The position numbers and the translations under genes are program-made. This document shows positions 35,068-45,485 of a stretch of DNA of 64,000 nt, piece after piece (positions within the stretch are counted from its first letter, which is position 1; every line of letters starts with the position of its first letter). The stretch comes from Nemania diffusa (taxonomy: Eukaryota; Ascomycota; Sordariomycetes; Xylariales; Xylariaceae), in NCBI GenBank assembly GCA_038501195.1, contig JBBPUQ010000005.1, forward strand, positions 1,984,001 to 2,048,000. Reading direction: 5' to 3'. Under the pieces are notes generated by a model. That model was not told the origin of the DNA. It saw only the letters and a program-made list of their open reading frames with translations, and did no database searches.

Positions 35068-35559
35068 TCTATGGAAAGTTGTCATGTGTATTCTATACCG
35101 GGTCAGGGAGCAGGGTCACATCGTACATCATTATGGTATTAGAAGGATAGTTAAAGAAGGTAGCGGTTTGTTCACTAAGATTGACATGGCCGCCCAGTCC
35201 GAGAGACCTATCTAGTCAGGTTAATAAACTTCAAACAACACAAAGGTACAATATTCAATTACAACGTACTTAGAAGGGTATTGAGGTCGTTCGGGGTTTC
35301 AGGGAGGGGAACTACTTCGTGTGTGGTAGTATCCCTCGACGGATGTGGGGGTAACTCTGGAATTGGGTGTACGATATTCAGCGCCCGCGCTCTGCCATTA
35401 TGGTTGGACAAACACCAATGCGAATAACGGGGAGCGATGCCGTTCTAAATAGAGGAGCGGAGCGTCCAGCACGACATTTAGAGAAATAAAAAGAAGGAAA
35501 GGCCAAGCGCTAAGAACCGTCTTTGAATGCGTGTTATTGCTAGCGCGTCACCTGAATAG
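35068..35559. other. Convergent 3' spacer
   Basis: Lies between the 3' ends of the monooxygenase and the GTPase fusion gene. Nothing else is seen. Confidence 0.55.
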
Positions 35560-37326
35560 TTAGGTTCCAACAACCTCATGAAATTCTAGGCCTTTGCGCA
35601 CTTGGTGGTCCTCAGACTTCAGTACTGGATTACCAAACAATTTGCATCGTACGAGTTCTGCAAATGGCTGGGTGTAACTATCCTCAGATTCAACTGAGCA
35701 CTCAAAGTGCGCGCAATTAAGTTTCTCGGCCAATGAGAGCCGTGATTCGAGGGACACGATAGGTAAATGTTCCATGTCGGCTTTAGTCCCTACGATGACT
35801 ATAGGGTGGCGCTGGGTGTCTGACCACTGCTTTGCGCGCATGATTATATCGTATAATGATTGGATTCGCTGGAATGAGTGTAAATCTGTCATGGAGTACA
35901 CAAGGACAAAGGATTGGGCAGTTTCGATTGCGTTATTTACCAAAACTGAGTAGTCACTTGTCCCGAGTCCTGGCGTATCAGTTATTACGAGACGGCTTTC
36001 AACGCCGTCAACAACAATAGATTTGTAATAGCGGGCACCGAGTGTGGTATACCTCTCAACTGTGTCTGTGCGACCAAAGCAAAACTACAAGGCATTATTT
36101 AGTTAGTCTACATTTAATCAGTGTGCTGCTAGAGTAGGACGAACCGTTGTTATGAGAGTAGATTTCCCGACTTCGCATTCACCGAGGACAGCAACGCTGT
36201 GAGTCATATCAACTCGAAGTGTATCGGTAGAGAGTCTAGTCCGCTTTAAGTTGACCCGACTCAACTCTGAATGGACTATGCCCTTATACCAGAGGTTATT
36301 GGGGATATCGTTGAGGGTTATAGGGAGAGCGATGACTGAGATGTTAGAGATTTGACCTAAGCTAAGCTTGGAGAGCATGCTCCAAGCGCCACTCATCGGT
36401 TGACTCGTGGCAAAGGAACTTCTAGATTCGACACGTGTGGCTCGTGTATAGACCCAGGACTGGGCAAGTTCATTTTCAAACGGCGCGTCAATATCGAGCT
36501 TACTAAGAGAATACGGAGGTCTGAAAAAAGGACTTATCGGGAGTGACCAAGATGCGCTGTATCGGTGAGAAAGGCGGTTGCTGGCGTGACGCTGCGACGA
36601 TTCGACATTGCTAATAATAGTTGATGCCTCATCGTCTTCTCGAACTGTCCCTCTTGCTATAGATGCAGGACCAGGGGACGCGACAGAGTGTCTGAAAACG
36701 GTGGTGGTTGAATGAGCAGCGCTCATGACAAAGGAGCCTAATTGCTCGACACGCATGCGAAGCTCCTTATTTTCGTCTATGATTCTATTCATCATTTCGT
36801 GAAGTGATAGGTGGTACTGATGAGCGTCTGTATCAGACTCGCTACCTCGAGGCTTAGAGCATTGCTATAGTTTACAGATCGTTGTGTATACTTACCATTG
36901 AAGGATGTTGAGCACCAAGCTCATGGAGGTTTTATGCTCGTGTATTTTAGTAGTAAACCTGGTTATTCTGTCATCCAGACTATTCAGCTTCCATCGCTGC
37001 CAGAGCGAAGGCTGGGCCCTCGCAACCAACAGATTGACGAATTTTTCCAGTTCGGAAAAAGAAAGAACAGACTGCGTAAGACATATTATGAGGTGGTCTA
37101 GTCGGACTAGAGCACGCCGCATCGGTGGATATTTGAGGAAGTTATCAATAAGATCTGATACTGAAGCGAGAACCAAGCGCATCTCTGAGACACTGAGAAG
37201 AAGCCCATGTGCTGACTGAGGAGGGTTGGCAGCCTGCTCTGCGAAGTCTCGAATCGTACTATAAAGACTTCCTGACAGTGCAATCAGGCCAGCAACGGAT
37301 GCCGCAATGCTTAAGGGGTCAGCCAT
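35560..37326 (-). CDS. Fungal STAND-type N-terminal domain fused to a Ras-like GTPase
   Basis: Three exons: 37326-36896, 36841-36145 and 36084-35560. They give 550 residues in frame. Residues 1-140 are the helical N-terminal domain common on fungal NLR/STAND proteins (MADPLSIAASVAGLIALSGS...). A Ser-rich linker follows, with a short coiled coil (MNRIIDENKELRMRVEQL). From about residue 360 there is a small GTPase: P-loop GECEVGKSTL, switch-2 DTPGLG, GTKAD for the guanine base and CSVES at the G5 position. Normally this N-terminal domain is followed by NACHT or NB-ARC, so a Ras-like domain in that place is unusual. G4 has Thr instead of Asn (TKAD). A role as a signalling or self/non-self module is inference. 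Confidence 0.78.
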
Positions 37327-38254
37327 AATAGAGTCTGGAGTTCAAGGGAAGGCAGACATGAACACGATTAAACCTTGGAGAGACAGGAAGAAAAGAAATG
37401 GAACACGGAAAACAGGGTGGCCTAAAAACCGAGAAAGAGGCGTTTGGATTCTGCCCCGGCTGGTGATGTATGCCTAATAGGTATTAGAAATATCTCACTA
37501 ATGCTACCTCGCTGCCTTGAATGTACCCTGTAGGTCTAACTCAAGCAAAAAGCAGCTCGAAATCGTACCTATCTTGGTACAAATATCAAACCCGAGGAGG
37601 TGGAATATGAATATTAGAGCAAAACAGACATTGTTTAGAGTATTTTTTTTTTGCTAATTAAGCGAGCCGTTTGAGCTTTTGCATTTTGCTAGGTGCCCAT
37701 AAGCTCACGACAAAGTGGCATAGGCACTGAAATGACCTTGTGGATGTTTACTAGTTCTTGGTAAGCATATCCAGAAGCTAGACTGATGTCCTAGGTGCCT
37801 TATACATTCATCATGGATATGGAAAGAAGATTAAGCACAACGAAGTTACTGTTATTGAATAAGCATTCGTCATTGCGATGCCCATGGGTTCTCTGGATGG
37901 ATAGATCATTGAATGGCTGAATGGCTAGGTACCTAGAACTACAGCCTGCGATTAGGTAGGTACCTATTGAAGATAAGAGATAAGGAACATGTAATGACGC
38001 TCGAGCCACATAATAACCCCTGATGCGGCGCGTTGCTGTAACAACGAGGTCAAGTGGGCCTTGACCAATTTGTTTAGATTGCGTCGCTCGACTGACATAC
38101 TCTTGTGCCATTCTTGTCCAAAGTCAATGCTTGCATTTGTTTTGACACAACTTCATCCGAATCCTTATAGAATGTGCTCTATGGATTGAACATCTAGTGT
38201 ATTTCTCGAGTACTTTGCCGATTCAATCCTTTCTCACGTTATTTTCTATTCGGA
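37327..38254. other. Divergent promoter spacer
   Basis: Separates the GTPase fusion from the coiled-coil gene. It contains an 11-base T run at about 37643 and several GTACCTA tracts. No gene is seen. Confidence 0.55.
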
Positions 38255-40372
38255 ATGTCCGCGCCGGGTACACCGCTATCTTCGGCACACAGCGCGGCGC
38301 TGAACGTTGTTACGATGCCAGACCCTACACCTACTATTCAGCGCTTCTTTGACCTCCAAACCAGTGATGCTGGTGATGCTAGCAAACAAACCTCTGCCAG
38401 TATGTCATTTGATCTGATGCCTCGGAGCAACGACAGGAACGCGACGAACCATGATCAAGAGAACGTATCACCTACTAAGGCTCGCCATAGCCGTGTCTTG
38501 TCTGGAAATGGATTGTCTCCCCTGAAGATTCTTGCTTCGCAGGACCTTCTCTGTGGCGAGACCCGATCTCCCGATACGACATCCCCTACCAAGAGCCCTC
38601 GAAAGTGGTCCCCTGAGAAACGCTTCCCTGTGAAAGTCAACCCAGCCGCGTCCCCCGAGAGGCCCGCCACACAACACTGCGAGATAACCCTGGAGGATGC
38701 GATGGCAGAGAACAAGGAGCTAGCACGAGCTATCGATATTTTTGAAGATGAAGATACAATTATGGATCATGCAGAGGATGAGGGCAACGACACATACATG
38801 TCAATGGGTCAAGAGCAAGACCAGGTCGAAGATGATGAGCAGGCCGGTCCAGACGACACCATGGTCAGCACCTTTAGCACCTTCTCTGCAGTACCCAACC
38901 TGACTATGTTTGCCCGCATCGGACACACCCCGACTAAATTCGCCAACGTTGGCGCTACACCCACCACCCGCAGTCGCTTAGATCTGTTGTCGGAGAGAAC
39001 ACCCCGGCCTGCGGCAAGGCGCGAGTCTGGAAACACTACTAATCTTCTTGATTTCACGGAGCAAATCCAGAGCTTTTCGTCAAGATACGCGGAACAGATG
39101 TCGAGTCTTCGAAGAGGCTCCCCGAACAAGTTATCCACGAGCACAATTGCTGTCACGCCTAAGAAACGGCACACCGATCTTCTTGACTTCGACATCCCTC
39201 CCCTGCCCACACCTCGCAGCATACCCACCATCACCCCCCGCGAGTTGGAGTCTCTGAAATCAGGCTTTCTATCTGAAATCAGCAGCCTGAAGGCGTCGCT
39301 AAGCGGCAAGGAAGCCGAGGCCTTGTCACTGAAAACTGCTGTTGCGGACGCCGAGAAACGCGTCGGCGAATGTATGGAGGAGCTGCGCGAAATCAAGGCC
39401 GTCAAAGAGACCCTAGTTGAACAGCAGGAGGACTGGGAGAAACGTGGCAGAGAGATGGAGGCCGTGTTGCGCAAGGTCAAGGAAGAGATTGTCCGCAGCC
39501 AATGCGAGCGAGATCAGCTTGAATCCAAGCTTGAAGAGAGTGAGAAGCGGCGCGAAGCCGCCGAGATCATGGCCCAAGAGGCGGAAAGCAAGATGGCAGC
39601 CATGCGCGCTGGTAAGGCCAACACAGAGGCCCCATCAGATGCCACCAACAAATCACCCGAGAAGAACCGGGCTCCGGGCTCACGTGAAGTCGAAATCGCC
39701 GTCGAGAAGGTGTCCCGTGAACTGCATTCTCTCTACAAGAGTAAGCACGAGAACAAGATAACCGCACTAAAGAAGAGCTACGAGAACCGATGGTCTAAGA
39801 AGGTCCACGAACTCGAGGCTAAGATGGAGGAGCTCACTGAGGAGAACGAGAAGCTCCGTGTCGGTCGTGACGCCACCATGACCAAAGTAGACCCAAACCA
39901 GACTATCATCGATGATGAGCGCAAGGCTCAGGCCGTCAAGGACTCTACTCAGATTAAGGAGCTCAATGCAGAAATTCAGAAGCTCGGGGCGGTTGTAACT
40001 AGTATCAAATCTGACAACCAAGAACTACGGCTACTGCTGGAGAAGGAGCGTGTCGAGAAGGGCGAGCTAGTGCAACTAGCTGAAGAGATGATGACCATGC
40101 AGAGCTTTTGCCAGACGGAGGCACCGCCTCCGCCTCGCACCACCAAGCCGCCGCTCACTACTACCGATCAGTTCCGGGCCAGCGTCGGACGGGGATCGGG
40201 CCTACGGCCTCCCGGTTCAGTCAAGAAGCCTACCGAGAGCAGAATTGGTGGCATGGGGAGCGAGCGTAAGATTGGTGGCGGCCTTCCTCGCCCTGGTAGT
40301 GGTACGGGTAGTCGAAGCGGCATAATGAGCTCTATTGAGAAGATGGGTAACTATCGTGGACGCGGCGACTAA
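38255..40372 (+). CDS. Coiled-coil protein, possibly spindle-pole/microtubule-associated (TACC/Alp7-like)
   Basis: A 705-residue intronless protein. The first 330 residues are Ser/Pro-rich and contain many SP/TP sites (SPTKSPRKWSPEK, TPTKFANVGATPTT), typical of Cdk targets. Residues about 335-625 are almost continuous coiled coil (ESLKSGFLSEISSLKASL through LLLEKERVEKGELVQLAEEM). Within it, VSRELHSLYKSKHENKITALKKSYE resembles the conserved C-terminal coil of fungal TACC proteins such as Alp7/Mia1. The last 90 residues are basic and Gly/Pro-rich (SGLRPPGSVKKP, GGGLPRPGSGTGSRSG). TACC proteins link microtubules to spindle poles. The coiled-coil architecture is certain; the TACC name is tentative. 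Confidence 0.7.
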   Translation: MSAPGTPLSSAHSAALNVVTMPDPTPTIQRFFDLQTSDAGDASKQTSASMSFDLMPRSNDRNATNHDQENVSPTKARHSRVLSGNGLSPLKILASQDLLCGETRSPDTTSPTKSPRKWSPEKRFPVKVNPAASPERPATQHCEITLEDAMAENKELARAIDIFEDEDTIMDHAEDEGNDTYMSMGQEQDQVEDDEQAGPDDTMVSTFSTFSAVPNLTMFARIGHTPTKFANVGATPTTRSRLDLLSERTPRPAARRESGNTTNLLDFTEQIQSFSSRYAEQMSSLRRGSPNKLSTSTIAVTPKKRHTDLLDFDIPPLPTPRSIPTITPRELESLKSGFLSEISSLKASLSGKEAEALSLKTAVADAEKRVGECMEELREIKAVKETLVEQQEDWEKRGREMEAVLRKVKEEIVRSQCERDQLESKLEESEKRREAAEIMAQEAESKMAAMRAGKANTEAPSDATNKSPEKNRAPGSREVEIAVEKVSRELHSLYKSKHENKITALKKSYENRWSKKVHELEAKMEELTEENEKLRVGRDATMTKVDPNQTIIDDERKAQAVKDSTQIKELNAEIQKLGAVVTSIKSDNQELRLLLEKERVEKGELVQLAEEMMTMQSFCQTEAPPPPRTTKPPLTTTDQFRASVGRGSGLRPPGSVKKPTESRIGGMGSERKIGGGLPRPGSGTGSRSGIMSSIEKMGNYRGRGD

Positions 40373-41109
40373 GCTTGGCATGGAGTTTTATTGAGCAGCT
40401 TTGCATTCAGTGATTTGGGAATGACGGTCAGCAGCGAATGTAGCTCGCTAAGCCTGGGGTTATGGCATTCTGGAGTAGAGCAATGTATGGTATGGCATGG
40501 TGATCTTGTACAAAACCACGGCTCACACTCATGTTTAACTACACCACACTTGCTGGAGTCTCGGCTGGGTTTAATGATAATGAGATCCCTACAGAGATAC
40601 ACAATTTGTCACGAGTAAATAGATATTGTACTTGCGCTTTTCTCACTTGCCCATCTTGCCTTCGTGATTGAAAAGAGTTATATCAGAGTTGTTGAAGGTG
40701 AATAATCATGCTGTCCAATTTTGATAACTGTGGTCTCGCAATGCTAACTCAAATACTACGATAGTTAATAATTATGAACCCATGAGTGCCCAATCACTTC
40801 GTTGATAGACACTAAAGCCCCTTGGGTCATAAGTTTCTTTAGACTGATACCTGAGTTACGCCATAACAGAATCCTAATTGCCGAATGCTCACTCGACAGT
40901 TGTTGCTCTATCACTCTACACTTTACAGAAATTCCTTGACATGTTAGGATACTTGCTTCCTACTAGAATAGAGAGTCTATCCGTCGTAATATATCCAAAA
41001 CTATGAAGTCATAGTCTTCATCTCAAACATAAACAAAATCAACCCTTTGCGCCGGAGCCTAGAATCCGCCGTGATATCTACACCCCGCAATTGCTCAGGA
41101 TTCCCTTTC
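40373..41109. other. Convergent 3' spacer
   Basis: AT-rich DNA between the coiled-coil gene and the PARP-like gene. No exon or RNA gene is seen. Confidence 0.55.
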
Positions 41110-42272
41110 TCAGTATGCAACCGTATAAAGCCCTCCGTGGATTTGTGGATATAGGTTCTCCATCGCCTCTCGAGCATCTGATCCCTGATAGACGCTTACG
41201 CGCTTCCGGGCGGTCTCTTCTCTCTTTATGGAGGCTTTGAAATCATCTTCCGGTATCAAAAACAGATGTCTAACAGCGATCTCGTCTGTAGAGCATTTCC
41301 ACATGCGATATTCGCCTAACGGATACCAATCAACCTTCGTCGTGGCAACCTCAACACCAAGAAGCACTGCAACGTTCTGAAACGCACTATTCCTCCATCC
41401 TCTCATTATGCCCATTGACTTTTTGTTGTACTCTTCACCTCTGAAATAGATATAATCTATGCATATATGGCCATTAGCAAATGGAATGTAGGGGCATTCG
41501 GAATGTCAGTTCACTCACTCAGGGATAACTCCGGATCCGCCGCATAGTAAACGGATTTTCTTTTCGCCTTCAGCCCTTTACACAGTATATTGAGCAGATT
41601 GATTGCGGGAGTGCCGTGAAACGCAGCATGGCCACCTTTTCCGCATTTAGCTGCTACTAAATTCTCGAAATCGAGATGACGCCAGGTTTCTGAGCTTAGT
41701 TGTATGAACTGCATCAGCGAGGGTATTTCCGCAACATACAAATCACCCTGGGCTGCGAAAATTTGATATTGGAAAGTCGTAGCCAGCCACATCAGCAAGA
41801 TACAACGTTCGGCCCGCAGGTGCTCGGTCCCTATGAGGTCGGATATTGTGGTCCAATGATGAAAAGGTGGAAAAGAATCCGTCACTTCGTGAACTTTAGA
41901 TGGATCTAAGGGAAAATCTGTTGGCAGCACGTGCCACTTGACATGTTGGGGATCAAACTCATCCACTTCTACCGCTGCGTGAACACAGCATAGTAAGAAG
42001 TCGAGAACATCAGGTTTAGGGAGAGTAGAACAAAGCTTTCCCCAGTAATATGCCATATGCCTCTTCTCACCCTGGATTTGGATAATATTGTCGAGACCGT
42101 AGTAGCTGCCCGCATGCCAACCCCTTTTCCAGTCGTAAAATGGATTTTCCGGGATATAATCTTGACTATTAGCTTCCGTATTATTAACGCATGCCAAATA
42201 GGCCACAAGGGCAAGGACGCAGATTATTACGTAATGAAACCAGGAGGCAGACATAGCTGAGATATTTATCAT
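41110..42272 (-). CDS. Signal-anchored PARP-like ADP-ribosyltransferase
   Basis: Two exons, 42272-41519 and 41438-41110, give 360 residues. The intron (GTGAGT...CAGAG) joins ADPELSLS to EEYNKKSMG. Residues about 8-30 are a hydrophobic segment (FHYVIICVLALVAYLAC), a signal peptide or anchor. The C-terminal 140 residues have PARP-type landmarks in order: HGTPAINLLNILCKGLK with His219, VYYAADPELS with Tyr242/243, LLGVEVA as the next strand, and STDEIAVRHLFLIPE, where the Glu sits at the place of the catalytic Glu. The middle region is unassigned and has no ubiquitin-conjugating or WWE domain. PARP-like enzymes transfer ADP-ribose from NAD+ to proteins. Where the protein goes (ER, outside) and its target are inference. 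Confidence 0.68.
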
Positions 42273-42952
42273 TCGTCTGGCGGCGATGACTTGGTTTGGT
42301 TGGTGGTAGACGGTAAGTGAGTGGAAGGGGTATTAGTTCCCGAGATACTCGTGACATTATAAATCATAGCCTACGTGAGACCAAAGGCAGAATTTTCATA
42401 TACGCAGGCCTGTAGTAGCTGCTAGAATACCATAGTAATTTCCTTGCTCAATGCGCCATTTTGCACCAGATATTATTTACTGGTTAAATGGCAACTTTCA
42501 GAATCAGTCTATAGAATTCTAAAGTAGACGGTAAAATCGTCCGAGGTGTGAGCAGACCAGTCTCCACGACCTGAGGATCACATATAAACAAAGGAAAGTA
42601 GTAGGGTAGAACGGGAATTGGCTAAGAAATCCAATTGCAATCAAGGAGAAATACATTTTGCCGCGTAGTGCCTTACATACCTTTAATTCTTCACATAAAT
42701 TAAAATTAATGGCCTCGTTTTTCATAACACAGTATTGTTTAGATCATTAGAATAAACTTTGAAAACAGATTCTTTCGGTACTCTATCATGTGATCTAGAT
42801 ATGAGAAGAAAGCCAGATTTACTACAGATCATTTATTTACGCCTCTTACACTGGTTACTATTGAGTTAGATTAACTATCGCAGTAGACGGGATTCATACT
42901 ATGTTAACCTAGATTGTGGTTACATACTTACCGTCCCCAAAATTTCCCTCCC
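42273..42952. other. Spacer, no gene seen
   Basis: AT-rich stretch between two minus-strand genes. A frame at 42519-42725 could encode a hydrophobic peptide but has no supporting motif. Confidence 0.45.
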
Positions 42953-43510
42953 TTATGTCCTTTTGTCTTTCGGATGTTGGTATGCCAACTGTAATGCCAA
43001 CTGCATCTCTCGACCAAACCCATGCCATAGAGAAAGTCGCCTCAAATCTTCGCCCCGTTTGAAGCCGCACCATCTTCCGACGCTGTTAGCAAACGCATCA
43101 ATCAATGGTAATTTATCGATATAATGGGGTAGGCCGAGAATATAGTGTAGAACCAGCTTACACTCGTCAAAATCTGTATCCTTATCTAGGAATTTGTGCA
43201 GTTCAGCCAACACAGTGCTGTTGTATTTATCGATAGCGCTAGACGGAGGCGGAAATTTTTGGTTTACGAGTGGTTCTTTATGTTTCGGTTCAGAGACCGA
43301 AAGGGACCAATGAGCTATGGTCATCAAATCGTCTTCATCACATGCTGCGCAAGTTTCCTCTTCCCACTCGGGATCTTGATAGATTGTCTGGGAGTGTCCT
43401 ATAGCAGTACAGTACTTGCCTAACAAACAGATAGAAGTATCGAGTTCGTTATAGTCAGTCAACATAGTTTTTCGGTCGCCAACGCGGCGAAGGACCGTGA
43501 TAATACACAT
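42953..43510 (-). CDS. Hypothetical protein, 185 residues
   Basis: A single open frame from a good ATG (MCIITVLRRVGDRK). I do not recognise the family. It is acidic in the middle (WEEETCAACDEDD), contains six cysteines without a clear zinc pattern, has no signal peptide or membrane segment, and ends QLAYQHPKDKRT. The helical second half (STVLAELHKFLDKDTDFDE) looks like genuine protein. It lies 680 bases upstream of the PARP-like gene on the same strand, in AT-rich surroundings. Co-function with that gene is only a guess. Extra exons on either side cannot be excluded. Confidence 0.5.
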   Translation of the reverse strand: MCIITVLRRVGDRKTMLTDYNELDTSICLLGKYCTAIGHSQTIYQDPEWEEETCAACDEDDLMTIAHWSLSVSEPKHKEPLVNQKFPPPSSAIDKYNSTVLAELHKFLDKDTDFDECKLVLHYILGLPHYIDKLPLIDAFANSVGRWCGFKRGEDLRRLSLWHGFGREMQLALQLAYQHPKDKRT

Positions 43511-45485
43511 GACTGGCAGAATTCGTTCAGACCTAGATAGACAAAATCATCAGTTCTCATGCTCTCGCCAACAGAAGTGAGTAAGGATTTCCAAATGCTG
43601 CTAGAATTTAATGGAATTATGTACAGCACTTATATATAATAATTTCATTGTTGTCATTCTGTACAATTCTCAAAGACTTTATTTTAAACAATAGAGACAT
43701 CTTTTAAACTAAATAAAGGTTCTCCTGATTTACAGTCATAGTTTCAAAACAAGCCCTTTGTTGTCGATTAGACGGTGAGCTCGAGGAGAAATGGGGTCGC
43801 CGAAGAACTTTGAGACTGTAGTTAACAGAAAATGACAACAATTATCTGTCTCTACTACATGAATAGGGGAAGAGGGTCGAAGAATGGGCTATCCACAACG
43901 ATGAAGTCAAATACAATAGCTATCAAAATGCTCGCGATCTGTTTAGCATGCTACTTGCCTAGGAACAAGAAGCTTGTACAAAATATGCAACGCTTGACAC
44001 GTTGAATAATATACATCTAATTATACACTAACTACCAGCTGTTTTATCGCTAGAGTAGCCAGCGCAAAGTTAAGAGATGCTAAAGATACTATGTTTCGAG
44101 AGTATCTAGGACTAATTGTAACAGACTGAAAGATAAAATGTTAGGAATTAGTGCTGTTTACCATGAGGAATTGAACATAAAGAGCGGCACCCTATCACTG
44201 AGCTTTCAGGCGTGGCGCGTTATAAGAAATACTTTCAGGCATATATTGACACATAGACCTAGCCCAAAACTAGCCTCTGCTTCTCTACCTCCGTATTATT
44301 ATACTACGCCACTACAAAGATGCTGTGTAGAATGGGAACATTGTCAAGACTAGGGTTTTAGCTACCTGCTGTGACTTGTGTAGGACTATAACCCCTTCTA
44401 GGGAGTGTTATGGAATAAAGCGGCCGCATAAACTACGACACTACTTGCAAAGTAGAGCCTTGACAAGTGGGAAACTTAACTGTCTACATCTCTTGATTTA
44501 TGGAACCGTAACAATGAGCAAGTGTTATTTGTATAAGTTCTCTTGTATCGTAGGGAGTATAAATACCAAGGACCAAAGCCTACTAGGATAGTCAAAATTA
44601 TCCTATATATTTACTCGCAGGACGCGTGAATAGTGAAACCGGTGATAGACTCTGGTTGTGTCTTTTGCTGCCACTCTTCGTTTTGACTCTACAATGAAAA
44701 AGCGGGAGCCTTTTTATTTTCGTCTATTAATTTTAGACATTAAATGATTGCTTCTTTTATCTGTATGTTCGAGTACCATTACTACCGGGCCTAGCTATTG
44801 GTGGTCTCCCACTCTTACAGTCTTAATTTATTTTTCTTTCGCTTCGGCACCTATCTAACAATAGCGCTGGTATGTTTCAGAACTAAACGTGTCATTAGTC
44901 CAAAGCCTTTACTAATATTAAACGTATACATACTGAAATATATGAATATTTGTGTCAGGCTTGAGCTTTAAAACCTAACTTTCAAATAATTCTTAGAGTT
45001 GTAGAAAAGGGTTGTTTCGACTTTTTTATTTAGGGGGATGTACATACACAAGGTCCACTGCACACTTTTCTTATAGATGAAAATAGAAAAGGATGTATTT
45101 TATAGTTACTAAATTGTCTGATTTAAAAGATGAATTCGATGTATAATTACTGTTCAATCCAGAGCTCTATTTTATACAAGATCATGAAGCACAGGTGTGC
45201 GAATGTGGAGATACTAAGATTCTCGCCGGCCTTCATAGATTCTCCTATACCTACACAATAGCGACGACTTAAAGTGAAGACTTGAAACCAAACTGTTAAA
45301 ATTTAAATAGTTTTAGTTAGGTTAGCCTACCCCTATTCAATGTTGTACGGGCATTTCTCAGCCAGTATTCTGGCAACAATGTTACTTGATTTTGATCTAC
45401 TATACTCACTTGTATTATAAATGAGGATACCTTCCTACCGAATTTGAACATGCCTTTAGGGTATTTAGGAAAATATTGAGCTATT
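43511..45485. other. AT-rich gene-poor stretch
   Basis: About 2 kb with many stops in all frames and TA-rich sequence. No transposase, reverse transcriptase or LTR ends were found. It may be RIP-decayed repeat. Confidence 0.5.
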
